NCBI GenBank assembly: GCA_963824085.1
Contig: CAWGNT010000024.1
Span: forward strand, 248,001-312,000
Length of the DNA: 64,000 bases
DNA from: JARRNE01 sp963824085
GTDB lineage: Bacteria; Pseudomonadota; Gammaproteobacteria; Chromatiales; Chromatiaceae
Direction: 5' to 3'
Below are positions 8,255 through 16,870 of this stretch, one piece after another (positions within the stretch are counted from its first letter, which is position 1; each line of letters opens with the position of its first letter). A model generated the notes under the pieces. The model worked only from the letters and a program-made list of their open reading frames with translations. It made no database searches and was not told the DNA's origin. The position numbers and the translations under genes are program-made.

Positions 8255-9040
8255 TCAGTATCCCCCCGTATTCGACAGGTCGACGGGCCGCGGGTAGGCC
8301 GCTATGCGGTTGACGCCCGTTTCGATCTGGCCATCCGCGTGCAGCTCCAGCCAGCGGAAGCCCGGCGTGAGAGGGTCCATGGCGAACGCTTCACTCCCGG
8401 GTCGAAACTGGATGCAGGTCGAGGGCGAGCCGAGCAGGAGAACCTGTCGGCGGCGGCTTACGAACTCCTGGTGGATGTGACCCCACAGCACACCGCGGAC
8501 CTGGGGATGTCGGTCGATGACCCCGAAGAATGCTTCCGGATTGTCCAGGGCCATGGTGTCCATCCAAGCACTACCCACGGGCACGGGCTGGTGATGCAGA
8601 CAGACGAGGGCGTACCGGTCCTGCTGCCGGGCAAGGGTATGCTCAAGCGTTGCGAGCTGCGTCTCGTTCAGGTGGCCACCGTTCTCGCCGGGAATGGTGG
8701 AGTCCAGAAATACGAGGTTCCATTCCTCGCACTGAACGCTCGGTTCCGTGCTCAGCGGGCCGTCGGCAAGGGTCTCAGACATCACGCGGGGGGAATCGTG
8801 ATTGCCTGGGATGCAATTGCAGGGTGTGGCGAGCGCTTCCATCCTTCTCTCCAAGTAGCGATAGCCCGCCGGCGTTTCGTCGTGCACCAGATCTCCCGTG
8901 AGGAGGAGTCGCTCCGCTGGCCAGAAGGTCTTCTCAGCCATGGCTAGCACCAGCTCGAATGTCGTGCGGGTGTTCTGACCCAAGAGCTCCCCTTCCGGGT
9001 CGGCAAACAGATGCATGTCGGTTAGCTGAAGGAGGCGCAC
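8255..9040 (-). CDS. cpdA: 3',5'-cyclic-AMP phosphodiesterase CpdA-like
   Basis: 261 aa class III cyclic nucleotide phosphodiesterase. All metallophosphoesterase motifs are visible: LTDMHLF (D-x-H), LLLTGDLVHDE, PGNHDSP, LVCLHHQPVP and GHIHQEF. Hydrolyses cAMP with Fe/Mn in known members. GTG start at 9040 preceded by GGAGG in reverse orientation is the best candidate. Frame intact; divergent from oxyR. Confidence 0.88.
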   Translation of the reverse strand: MRLLQLTDMHLFADPEGELLGQNTRTTFELVLAMAEKTFWPAERLLLTGDLVHDETPAGYRYLERRMEALATPCNCIPGNHDSPRVMSETLADGPLSTEPSVQCEEWNLVFLDSTIPGENGGHLNETQLATLEHTLARQQDRYALVCLHHQPVPVGSAWMDTMALDNPEAFFGVIDRHPQVRGVLWGHIHQEFVSRRRQVLLLGSPSTCIQFRPGSEAFAMDPLTPGFRWLELHADGQIETGVNRIAAYPRPVDLSNTGGY

Positions 9041-9234
9041 TCTGCCATTTCTCTCTGCTTGTTCGGGAACGACCTTCGGGGCCCCGACGCGACCTCGCCT
9101 TGGAGGCTGTCGACGGAGGAAATCAGGGTCTATAGTTCGCGCTTAGGGGACCTCGGGGACGAAGGCTCGATTTCTATCAATCTCCATTGTCCACGGCAAG
9201 TAGCCCGGGTCACACATTAACGCATGGAGCTTCG

Positions 9235-10161
9235 ATGACGCTCAATGAGCTTAGGTACATTGTGGCAGTCGCGCGGGAGCGCCACTTCGGGCATGCTGCC
9301 GAGGCCTGTTTTGTTAGCCAGCCAACCCTGAGCGTCGCCGTTAAGAAGCTCGAGGACGAGCTCGGGGTGAGTCTCTTCGAGCGCGGCGTGGGCGAAGTCA
9401 CCGTCACCGCCGTGGGGGATCGAATCGTAGCTCAAGCTCAGCGCGTCTTGGAGGAAGCAGAGGGGGTCAAGCATTTGGCCCGCCAGGGAAAGGACCCACT
9501 CGTGGGCACCTTGCGCCTGGGGGCGATCTATACGGTCGGGCCCTACGTGCTTCCCCAGCTGATCCCCTTGGTGACGGAGCAGGCGCCCGCCATGCCCCTT
9601 GTGATCGAAGAGAACTTCACGGCGGTGCTCAGTGACCGCCTCAAGCGAGGCGACCTCGATATCATCGTGATCTCCCTTCCATTCAATGAGCCCGGCATCC
9701 TGACGCGGCCGCTCTACGACGAGCCTTTTGTGGTGCTGATGCCCGCGTCGCGTCGGTGGAACGGGAGCGATCTGGTGGCGGTGGATCAGCTCGCCGGAGA
9801 GACCGTTCTGCTCCTTGGCGCTGGGCACTGCTTCCGCGATCAGGTGCTGCAGGCCTGTCCGAAGTGTCTGCAGTCCGCCTCGACAGGATCCCTGCAGCGG
9901 AGTCTCGAGGGCGGATCGCTGGAGACCATCCGCTGCATGGTGGCGAGTGGTGCCGGCATCACGGTGCTCCCTTGCACTGCTGCGAGGGGAGATGGTTTTT
10001 CGGATAGCCTGGTGCGCACGTTCCGCTTCTCCGGTCCGGCCCCCCACCGGCGGGTGGCATTGGCGTGGCGGCGATCGTTTCCCCGCCTCGAGGCGGTGGA
10101 CGCCATCGAACGGGCGGTGCGCTCGGCCGGTCTGAGCGGTGTCACTTACCTGAGCCAGTGA
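9235..10161 (+). CDS. oxyR: Hydrogen peroxide-sensing LysR regulator OxyR
   Basis: 308 aa LysR-type regulator. Winged HTH at residues 1-60 (RHFGHAAEACFVSQPTLSVA). The sensor domain holds the two redox cysteines in GHCFRDQVLQAC, spaced nine residues apart exactly as Cys199 and Cys208 of E. coli OxyR; this distinguishes it from other LysR proteins. The ATG at 9235 starts the HTH; the upstream start at 9187 is not needed. A rubrerythrin gene follows 117 bp downstream in the same direction, consistent with a peroxide-defence pair. Confidence 0.93.
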   Translation: MTLNELRYIVAVARERHFGHAAEACFVSQPTLSVAVKKLEDELGVSLFERGVGEVTVTAVGDRIVAQAQRVLEEAEGVKHLARQGKDPLVGTLRLGAIYTVGPYVLPQLIPLVTEQAPAMPLVIEENFTAVLSDRLKRGDLDIIVISLPFNEPGILTRPLYDEPFVVLMPASRRWNGSDLVAVDQLAGETVLLLGAGHCFRDQVLQACPKCLQSASTGSLQRSLEGGSLETIRCMVASGAGITVLPCTAARGDGFSDSLVRTFRFSGPAPHRRVALAWRRSFPRLEAVDAIERAVRSAGLSGVTYLSQ

Positions 10162-10278
10162 TAAACGATAGCTATCAGCGCGATTGGAAGAAACAATTTC
10201 TATTGGCGGGGTCCGGCCCCTACTGTGTGCGATACACATTGATGCCGACAGCAATAGCTACCGATAACGGAGGAAACC

Positions 10279-10699
10279 ATGGCACTGAAAGGCAGCAAGA
10301 CTGAAGCAGAGCCTGAAAGAGGCATTCGCCGGCGAGTCCCAGGCCAACCGCCGCTACCTCTACTTCGCCTCCAAGGCGGACGTGGAGGGCTACAACGACG
10401 TTGCGGCCGTGTTTCGCTCCACCGCCGAAGGCGAGACCGGGCACGCCCATGGGCACCTGGAATACCTGGAGGCGGTCGGCGATCCGGCGACCGGCCTGCC
10501 CATCGGCGGCACCGACGCCAATCTGAAGGCGGCCATCGCCGGTGAGACCCACGAGTACACCGACATGTATCCGGGCATGGCCAAGACCGCCCGTGACGAG
10601 GGCTTCGAGGAGATCGCCGACTGGTTCGAGACCCTGGCCAAGGCGGAGCGCTCGCATGCGAACCGCTTCCAGAAGGCGCTGGACGCGTTAGACGCCTGA
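10279..10699 (+). pseudogene. Rubrerythrin-type diiron protein, single-base frameshift at codon 9
   Basis: After a strong GGAGG site and ATG the frame reads MALKGSKTE and then derails. Removing one A at about 10304 restores EQSLKEAFAGESQANRRYLY and continues to the stop at 10699, giving 139 aa. Diiron ligands are visible in AGESQANRR, EGETGHAHGH, AGETHEYTDMY and AKAERSHANRF. Members reduce peroxide or store iron; the C-terminal rubredoxin domain is absent, as in the short rubrerythrins. The protein from 10382 onward is open, so only the first codons are affected. Either an assembly error or a very recent inactivation. Confidence 0.85.
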
Positions 10700-10724
10700 G
10701 ACAAGCGGTCGACGGTGAGAGGAA

Positions 10725-10747
10725 GGGGCGCGGTGGCGCCCCTTTTT
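10725..10747 (+). terminator. Rho-independent terminator after rubrerythrin
   Basis: Seven-base-pair GC stem GGGGCGC/GCGCCCC with a GGTG loop followed by TTTTT, 26 bp after the rubrerythrin stop. Confidence 0.85.
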
Positions 10748-10828
10748 CGTGTCTGGCGAGATCGGTTGATGGGCGTGTTGCCGCTGGGTACGCGACGCTT
10801 TGCCCATCCTACCTTACCGGCGGTTGGC

Positions 10829-11344
10829 TCAAAACCCTTCCGTCGAGGTGAACAGTCCGACCCGCAGGTCTTTGGCGGTATAGATCTGTCGGCCGTCCAC
10901 TTGCACCATGCCGTCGCCGATACCGAGAACGAGCTTGCGCGTGATCACGCGCTTCACGTCGATGTGGTAGGTGACCTTCTCGGCGCTCGGCAGCACCTGT
11001 CCCGTGAACTTGACTTCGCCCACTCCGAGCGCGCGGCCGTGTCCGGGATTCCCGATCCAGGCGAGGTAGAAGCCCACCAGCTGCCATAAGGCGTCAAGCC
11101 CGAGGCAGCCCGGCATCACCGGATCACCCGGAAAGTGGCAGGCAAAGAACCAGAGATCGGGACGGATGTCGAGCTCGGCGAGGATCTTCCCCTTTCCGTA
11201 GGCGCCGCCCGTGTCTGTGATCATGGGGACCCGGTCGACCATCAGCATGTTGGGGGTGGGGAGCTGCGCGTTGCCGAGCCCGAACATCTCCCCGCGGCCG
11301 CAGGCCAGGAGCTGCTCGCGGTCGAAGGATTCCTGTCTGCTCAT
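10829..11344 (-). CDS. fabA: 3-hydroxydecanoyl-ACP dehydratase/isomerase FabA
   Basis: 171 aa, the same length as in E. coli. Introduces the cis double bond in anaerobic unsaturated fatty acid synthesis. The active-site segment CHFPGDPVMPGCLGLDALW contains the catalytic His and Asp. It lies 53 bp downstream of proS on the same strand. No fabB follows, unlike in Pseudomonas. Confidence 0.95.
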   Translation of the reverse strand: MSRQESFDREQLLACGRGEMFGLGNAQLPTPNMLMVDRVPMITDTGGAYGKGKILAELDIRPDLWFFACHFPGDPVMPGCLGLDALWQLVGFYLAWIGNPGHGRALGVGEVKFTGQVLPSAEKVTYHIDVKRVITRKLVLGIGDGMVQVDGRQIYTAKDLRVGLFTSTEGF

Positions 11345-11397
11345 GAAAGGCCTTGTCGATCGCAGTGGCGCCCCACGGCAGGCAGGGCGCGGGGTTT

Positions 11398-13128
11398 CTA
11401 ACCCGCGTTATTCGGGCGCAGGCGCTGAAAGAGAAAGGACACGATCTCGTCCATGGGGACGAAGGTGGTCTCGGTGTCGCGGCGGCCCTTGTACTCGACT
11501 GTCCCTTCGTCCAGGCCCTTGTCGCCGATCACAACGCGGTGCGGTATGCCAATCAGCTCGATGTCCGCGAACATGAAGCCGGGGCGGACGTCGCGGTCGT
11601 CGAGCAGGACCTCAATGCCCGCGGCTGCAAGCTCCCCGTAGAGCCGCTCGGCCGCCTCGCGGACTCGGTAGGACTTGGCGAGCTTCATCGGCAGCAGGGC
11701 CACCTCGAAGGGGGCCAGGGGCTCTGGCCAGACGATGCCGCGCTCATCGTGATTCTGCTCGACGGCGGCGGCCACCACTCGTGAGACCCCGATGCCATAG
11801 CAGCCCATGGTCAGGGTCACGGCCTTGCCGTCGTCGCCGAGCACATTGGCCTTCATGGCCGCGCTGTACTTGCGCCCGAGCTGGAAGATGTGGCCCACCT
11901 CGATGCCGCGGGCGATGGTTAAGGTGCCTCGGCCGTCGGGGCTCGCGTCGCCCTCTACCACGTTACGCAGATCCGCGACCTTGGGGAGCGGCAGGTCGCG
12001 ATCCCAGTTGAGGCCGAAGTAGTGCTTGCCGTCGATGTTGGCCCCGGCACTGAAGTCCGCCGTGACCGCCACGGTGCGGTCGACGATACAGGGGATAGGA
12101 AGATTGAGCGGCCCGAGTGAGCCGGGGCCGGCTCCCACGGCCGTGCGGATCTCCGCTTCGGCGGCCATCCGCACGGGCGAGGCGACCTCAAGCAGCTTTT
12201 CGGCCTTGACCGCGTTCAGCTCGTGGTCGCCGCGGACCAGGAGTGCTACCAGCCCGCCGCCGGCCTCGTCGCTCGCTGCGACTACCAGCGTCTTGACCGT
12301 CCGCTCAATGGGCTGGCCGAACTGCTCGACCAGATCGGCAATGGTCCTGGCGTTCGGGGTGTCCACCAGCCGCCGCTCTTCGCTGGGCGCCGGGTATCTG
12401 CCCGCGAGCGGCAGCGCCTCGGCCAGCTCGACGTTGGCCGCATACCCGCCCTCGGTGGAAAAGGCGATGGCGTCCTCGCCGGAGGCAGCCAGGACGTGGA
12501 ACTCGTGGGACGCATGGCCGCCGATGCTGCCGGTGTCCGCTTGGACGGCTCGAAAGTCCAGTCCGCAGCGGCGGAAGATGCGGCTGTAAGTCTCGTACAT
12601 TGTCTCGTAGGTCGCGGCGAGGGACCCATCGTCGAGATGAAACGAATAGGCGTCCTTCATCAGAAATTCGCGCGCCCGCATGACCCCGAAGCGAGGGCGG
12701 ATCTCGTCCCGAAACTTGGTCTGGATCTGGTAGAAGTTGACCGGAAGCTGCTTGTAGCTCTTGAGCTCGTTGCGGGCGAGCTCCGTGATGATCTCCTCGT
12801 GGGTGGGGCCGAAGCAGAACTCCCGCTCATGTCGATCGTGAAAGCGGAGGAGCTCGGGCCCGTAGTGCTCCCAGCGCCCTGACTCTTGCCACAGCTCCGC
12901 CGGCTGGACCGCCGGCATCAGCACCTCCAGAGCGCCCGCCCGGTCCATCTCCTCCCGTACAATGCGCTCCACCTTGCGCAGAACCCGCAGGCCCAGCGGC
13001 AGCCAGGTATAGAGACCGGCCGCCAGCTTTCGGATCATGCCTGCGCGGAGCATCAGGCGGTGGCTCGCGACCTCGGCGTCCGCCGGGGTCTCCTTCATAG
13101 TCTGGAGGGGGAATCGGGAGGTGCGCAT
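11398..13128 (-). CDS. proS: Prolyl-tRNA synthetase
   Basis: 576 aa, bacterial-type class II enzyme. Motif 2 region FRDEIRPRFGVMRAREF, motif 3 GCYGIGVSRVVAA, and the inserted editing domain that deacylates Ala-tRNAPro (about residues 225-400) are present. ATG start at 13128 reads MRTSRFPLQTMKETPADAEV, matching the family N-terminus. A YbaK-like deacylase that could complement its editing is encoded at 23073-23543. Confidence 0.96.
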   Translation of the reverse strand: MRTSRFPLQTMKETPADAEVASHRLMLRAGMIRKLAAGLYTWLPLGLRVLRKVERIVREEMDRAGALEVLMPAVQPAELWQESGRWEHYGPELLRFHDRHEREFCFGPTHEEIITELARNELKSYKQLPVNFYQIQTKFRDEIRPRFGVMRAREFLMKDAYSFHLDDGSLAATYETMYETYSRIFRRCGLDFRAVQADTGSIGGHASHEFHVLAASGEDAIAFSTEGGYAANVELAEALPLAGRYPAPSEERRLVDTPNARTIADLVEQFGQPIERTVKTLVVAASDEAGGGLVALLVRGDHELNAVKAEKLLEVASPVRMAAEAEIRTAVGAGPGSLGPLNLPIPCIVDRTVAVTADFSAGANIDGKHYFGLNWDRDLPLPKVADLRNVVEGDASPDGRGTLTIARGIEVGHIFQLGRKYSAAMKANVLGDDGKAVTLTMGCYGIGVSRVVAAAVEQNHDERGIVWPEPLAPFEVALLPMKLAKSYRVREAAERLYGELAAAGIEVLLDDRDVRPGFMFADIELIGIPHRVVIGDKGLDEGTVEYKGRRDTETTFVPMDEIVSFLFQRLRPNNAG

Positions 13129-13161
13129 CGGGGCAGGGAGAGATGGGCAAAGCTCGGCATT

Positions 13162-13297
13162 CTATTTGCCCGGGCGGAGGGGAACAACCAGCTCGACTAC
13201 GAGGGCGTTGCCGTTCACGCAGACGTTGCCGAAGTTCCAAGGTGAGGGGGCTCGGATTCGTTCCGCTTCCGTCGTGGTGAGCCCCCCTCTAGATTAA
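13162..13297 (-). other. Short open frame upstream of proS, possible gene remnant
   Basis: A 44-codon reverse-strand frame without a start codon ends at 13162 (tail NALVVELVVPLRPGK). It overlaps an imperfect inverted repeat, GAGGGGGCTC near 13243 and GAGCCCCCCTC near 13277. It could be a gene remnant or chance; the inverted repeat may act in the proS leader. Confidence 0.25.
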
Positions 13298-13303
13298 CGA
13301 ACT

Positions 13304-13330
13304 GGATGCCCGCCTTCGCGGGCATGACGA
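13304..13330. repeat. Short palindromic repeat GCCCGCC-TTC-GCGGGC type
   Basis: The sequence GATGCCCGCCTTCGCGGGC and the following ATGACG form a hairpin of a kind dispersed widely in proteobacterial intergenic regions. It lies between proS and the convergent-side tautomerase gene. Confidence 0.6.
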
Positions 13331-13370
13331 GAGCGGATTCCAGTCTCCTTAGGAGACTTGTAAGCGCGCC

Positions 13371-13715
13371 TCAAAAGGTTCCCCCGTTCCAGCCGAAGAG
13401 GTGCCGTGGGGGAGAGGCGAACTCGATGTATACGCGGTCCGGCGGTACACCGAAGTGCTGCTCCATGAGGCCGCAGAGCGCGGCGGACAGCTCCGGGGTG
13501 GTTTCCTCGGGCAGACCGAGGCTCTTGAGCTCCAGGTAGGCGTGCGGGGCGTCGTCGGCAGCAAACAGCATGTCCGGGTTGGTCTCCAGAATGACCATCA
13601 CGTAGCGCTCCGGCTTCCCCAAGAGCTCCGCGACCTTCGATGAGGCGGCCTCCATAATTGGCTTGCGACGCCTGAGCGGCACCTCGACGTTCGTTTTCAC
13701 GATGAGCGTCGGCAT
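13371..13715 (-). CDS. Tautomerase/MIF superfamily protein
   Basis: 114 aa starting MPTLIVKTNVEVPLRRRKPI, with the N-terminal Pro that acts as the catalytic base after Met removal. The length and the segments YVMVILETNPDMLFA and VPPDRVYIEFASPP match macrophage-migration-inhibitory-factor-like tautomerases. Bacterial substrates are unknown. It lies 21 bp downstream of the DUF4124 gene on the same strand. Confidence 0.85.
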   Translation of the reverse strand: MPTLIVKTNVEVPLRRRKPIMEAASSKVAELLGKPERYVMVILETNPDMLFAADDAPHAYLELKSLGLPEETTPELSAALCGLMEQHFGVPPDRVYIEFASPPRHLFGWNGGTF

Positions 13716-13735
13716 AGGGTCTCCTACTACTTCGA

Positions 13736-14218
13736 CTACTTGCAGTGTTTGGCAATCTGCTCTTCGGTCTTACGAATCTCCGCTGCCACCTCGTCCTCCG
13801 AGAGGCGCCGGTACTCACCGTCGGAGGTGCGTATCATTCGAGGACCGAGATTCTGAAGAGTTTCCAAATTCTTCCGTGCCGCCGCACAGTTCTCCGCAAG
13901 GCGCTTGGCGGCTTCATCCTTTTTCGCCTGCTCCTCCGCTGCCCGCTTGCGCTCTTCCCGATCATCGAACGAGGTTTCGATCTGACGCTGCAGCCGTTTC
14001 TGTGCCGCGCTGACCTCGGCCGGCGGCGGCGGTGGAGCCGCCTTCAGCTTGACCGCTTGGCCGTCAGGCGGCGGCGATTGCGAGTAGACTGTCCTGCCGT
14101 TCTCATCCACCCAGCGATACATGTCGGCGTGCAACGGCATGCAGGTGGAGGCGGCGAAGAGGACAATGAGCGAGGCGGTGCGGCACCTGCTCTTGGATAG
14201 GGAGGTGGTCACGCGCAT
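13736..14218 (-). CDS. DUF4124 exported protein
   Basis: 160 aa with an N-terminal signal peptide (LIVLFAASTCMPLHA). The DUF4124 core follows directly: DMYRWVDENGRTVYSQSPPP. A charged coiled-coil-like helix (REERKRAAEEQAKKDEAAKR) fills the middle, and two cysteines occur at NCAAARK and KHCK. Envelope protein of unknown role, common in gammaproteobacteria. Divergent from ilvB. Confidence 0.8.
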   Translation of the reverse strand: MRVTTSLSKSRCRTASLIVLFAASTCMPLHADMYRWVDENGRTVYSQSPPPDGQAVKLKAAPPPPPAEVSAAQKRLQRQIETSFDDREERKRAAEEQAKKDEAAKRLAENCAAARKNLETLQNLGPRMIRTSDGEYRRLSEDEVAAEIRKTEEQIAKHCK

Positions 14219-14440
14219 TCAGGCGGGTCTTTAGTAGTCTAGGTGCCTGCATTATGGTCCACTCGGCCATGCATGCAACTGCAGTGCTCCGATCCGCGAG
14301 TTGGCGCACGGCTCACCGGGTTTATCTTGACCACGAAGCGGCCGGTCCTGTACTTTTCCGTACTTTTCAACGCCGGTTTAGCGGTCTTTCCTGTATCAGC
14401 GGCAGCGCCCTGTTTGCGGGATCGACGGAGGGTCCGTGAC

Positions 14441-16159
14441 GTGGAACTGAGTGGTGCCGAGATTGTCGTTCAGGCGCTGATAGACGAGGGCGTGGACTGC
14501 GTCTTCGGATATCCCGGCGGCGCCGTGCTCCACATCTATGATGCCCTCTTCAACCAAGGAAAGGTGAAGCACATCCTGGTCAGGCACGAACAGGGCGCCA
14601 GTCATGCCGCGGACGGTTACGCGCGTGCCACCGGCAAGTGCGGTGTCTGCCTGGTTACCTCCGGCCCCGGGGCCACCAATGCGGTGACAGGCATTGCCAC
14701 CGCCTACATGGACTCGGTCCCCATGGTGGTATTGTCGGGTCAGGTGCCGACCCCCGTCATCGGCAGTGATGCATTCCAGGAGGTGGACACGGTCGGCATC
14801 ACGCGGCCATGCGTCAAGCACAACTTCCTCGTGAAGGACGTGCGGCTCCTCGCGGAGACCATCAAGAAGGCCTTCCACATCGCCACCTCCGGACGCCCGG
14901 GACCAGTGGTCGTGGACATCCCGAAGGACGTTACGGATCCCAACATCAAGATCCCGTACCACTATCCGCGCGAGATCCGAATGCGCTCGTACAACCCCGC
15001 CCAAAAGGGCCATCTCGGCCAGATCAAGAAGGCGGTGGATGCGATGCTCGAGGCCAAGCGCCCGGTGTTCTATACAGGCGGCGGCGTGATCCTTGGCAAC
15101 GGCTCCGAGCTCCTGCGTGAGCTTGTCAAGACGACCGGCTTTCCGATCACGAGCACCCTCATGGGGCTCGGCGCCTATCCGATGACGGACCGCCAGTTTC
15201 TCGGCATGCTGGGCATGCATGGCACCTACGAGGCCAATATGGCGATGCATGAGACCGACTTGCTCATCGCCGTCGGCGCCCGCTTCGATGATCGCGTGAC
15301 GGGCAAGATCGAGCACTTCTGCCCTCACGCCAAGGTCATCCATGTGGACGTGGATCCGTCGTCCATCTCTAAGAACGTGCGGGTGGACATTCCGATCGTG
15401 GGTCCGGTATCCAGTGTCCTGACCGACATGGTGCGCCTGGTCAACGAGCACAAGCGCAGCCCGGATGGGGACGCACTGGCAGCCTGGTGGGCGCAGATCG
15501 AGGAGTGGCGGGGCATGGACTGCCTGCGCTACGACCGCGCAAGCGACAAGATCAAGCCCCAGCTTGCCGTAGAGACCTTGTACAAGGTGACGAACGGGGA
15601 TCTCTACCTGACGTCCGACGTGGGTCAGCACCAGATGTTTGCGGCTCAGTTTTACATGTTCGACAAGCCGCGGCGGTGGATCAACTCAGGGGGGCTCGGG
15701 ACCATGGGATTCGGTCTGCCCGCGGCGATGGGCGTGCAGCTTGCCCATCCCGATGCCTCTGTGGCCTGCATCTCGGGTGAGGCCAGTATCCTCATGTGTA
15801 TACAGGAGATGGCCACCTGCAAGCAGTATGGGCTCCCCATCAAGGTCGTGCTGCTCAACAACGGCTACATGGGGATGGTGCGTCAGTGGCAGGAGTTCTT
15901 CTACGAGAGCCGCTACTCCCATTCCTATGTGGATGCCCTGCCGGACTTCGTAAAGCTGGCTGAGAGCTTCGGTCACGTGGGCATGCGCGTCGAGAAGCCG
16001 GGTGACCTCGAGGGTGCAATGCGCGAGGCCTTCGGTATGAAGGACCGCTTCGTTTTCCTTGACGTCGTGGTCGATCCCACGGAGAACGTGTACCCCATGA
16101 TTGCGGCGGGCAAGGGGCACCACGAGATGCACCTGTCGCCGGAGAGGGAGCTGGCCTGA
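14441..16159 (+). CDS. ilvB: Acetolactate synthase large subunit
   Basis: 572 aa ThDP-dependent enzyme for the first common step of valine/isoleucine synthesis (IlvI/IlvB type; E. coli IlvI is 574 aa). GTG start at 14441 follows GGAGGG at 8-base spacing; an ATG at 14243 would add an unlikely 66 residues. Motifs are VFGYPGGAVLHIYDAL, the catalytic Glu in RHEQGASHAADGYARATG, and the ThDP site GLGTMGFGLPAAMG. At the ThDP-Mg site GEASILM replaces the usual GDGSFQM-type sequence: E instead of D at the metal-ligand position is worth noting, though some large subunits show it. Followed by ilvH with 1 bp between stop and start. Confidence 0.95.
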   Translation: MELSGAEIVVQALIDEGVDCVFGYPGGAVLHIYDALFNQGKVKHILVRHEQGASHAADGYARATGKCGVCLVTSGPGATNAVTGIATAYMDSVPMVVLSGQVPTPVIGSDAFQEVDTVGITRPCVKHNFLVKDVRLLAETIKKAFHIATSGRPGPVVVDIPKDVTDPNIKIPYHYPREIRMRSYNPAQKGHLGQIKKAVDAMLEAKRPVFYTGGGVILGNGSELLRELVKTTGFPITSTLMGLGAYPMTDRQFLGMLGMHGTYEANMAMHETDLLIAVGARFDDRVTGKIEHFCPHAKVIHVDVDPSSISKNVRVDIPIVGPVSSVLTDMVRLVNEHKRSPDGDALAAWWAQIEEWRGMDCLRYDRASDKIKPQLAVETLYKVTNGDLYLTSDVGQHQMFAAQFYMFDKPRRWINSGGLGTMGFGLPAAMGVQLAHPDASVACISGEASILMCIQEMATCKQYGLPIKVVLLNNGYMGMVRQWQEFFYESRYSHSYVDALPDFVKLAESFGHVGMRVEKPGDLEGAMREAFGMKDRFVFLDVVVDPTENVYPMIAAGKGHHEMHLSPERELA

Positions 16160-16160
16160 G

Positions 16161-16661
16161 ATGAGCGACATGCGACACATCATTTCCGTTCTGTTAGAGA
16201 ACGAGGCCGGCGCCCTTTCGCGCGTTGCAGGACTGTTCTCCGCGCGCGGCTACAACATCGAGTCGCTCACCGTAGCGCCCACGGATGACCCGTCCCTGTC
16301 TCGGATGACCCTCGTCACGACGGGCAGCGAGGACATCATCGAGCAGATCAAGAAGCAGCTGAATAAGCTCATCGATACGGTCAAGCTGCTGGATCTGTCC
16401 GAGGGGCCGCACATCGAGCGTGAGATGATGATGATCAAGGTGCGCGCTCAAAGGGAGGATCGCGAGGAGCTCAAGCGCCTTGCGGATATCTTCCGCGCCA
16501 AGATCATCGACGTGACCGATACCAGCTACGTCGTGGAGCTGACGGGTCCCTCGAAGAAGCTCGATGCCTTCATCGACGCAGTTCCCGAAGGCCTGATCGT
16601 TGAGGTCGTGCGCTCGGGTCCGACGGGTATCGCCCGCGGCGAGAAGGGCCTGACCCTCTAA
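16161..16661 (+). CDS. ilvH: Acetolactate synthase small (regulatory) subunit
   Basis: 166 aa with an N-terminal ACT domain (MRHIISVLLENEAGALSRVA) that binds valine for feedback inhibition and a second ACT-like C-terminal domain (LIVEVVRSGPTGIARGEKGL). Activates the large subunit. The ATG at 16161 begins directly after the ilvB stop, implying translational coupling. Confidence 0.95.
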   Translation: MSDMRHIISVLLENEAGALSRVAGLFSARGYNIESLTVAPTDDPSLSRMTLVTTGSEDIIEQIKKQLNKLIDTVKLLDLSEGPHIEREMMMIKVRAQREDREELKRLADIFRAKIIDVTDTSYVVELTGPSKKLDAFIDAVPEGLIVEVVRSGPTGIARGEKGLTL

Positions 16662-16712
16662 CGGCAATCCGGGCAGCTCCGTTCATGAGCCGGCATCCGG
16701 AGCATTCCAGAC

Positions 16713-16830
16713 AACCGCAGAGACTCTGAGGACGCCCAGCGCAGAGATGGATGCCCTGAGCTCGCTCCAGCGAGCATGCTAGTTAGAACGCCGTTCGCAA
16801 GAGCTCAAGGCACCCAGAGTCTCCGCGGTT
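16713..16830 (+). promoter_or_regulatory. Structured leader upstream of ilvC
   Basis: Two 16-base arms, AACCGCAGAGACTCTG (16713) and CAGAGTCTCCGCGGTT (16815), are complementary at 15 of 16 positions across about 86 bases. Inside lies a perfect 7-bp hairpin GCTCGCT-CC-AGCGAGC (16760-16775). The element sits between ilvH and ilvC, 40 bp from the ilvC ATG. It could be a regulatory RNA fold or a cruciform; no leader peptide rich in branched-chain codons was found. Confidence 0.45.
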
Positions 16831-16870
16831 CAATTTGACCACTTTGCTCAGACAAGCCCAGGACTGATCC

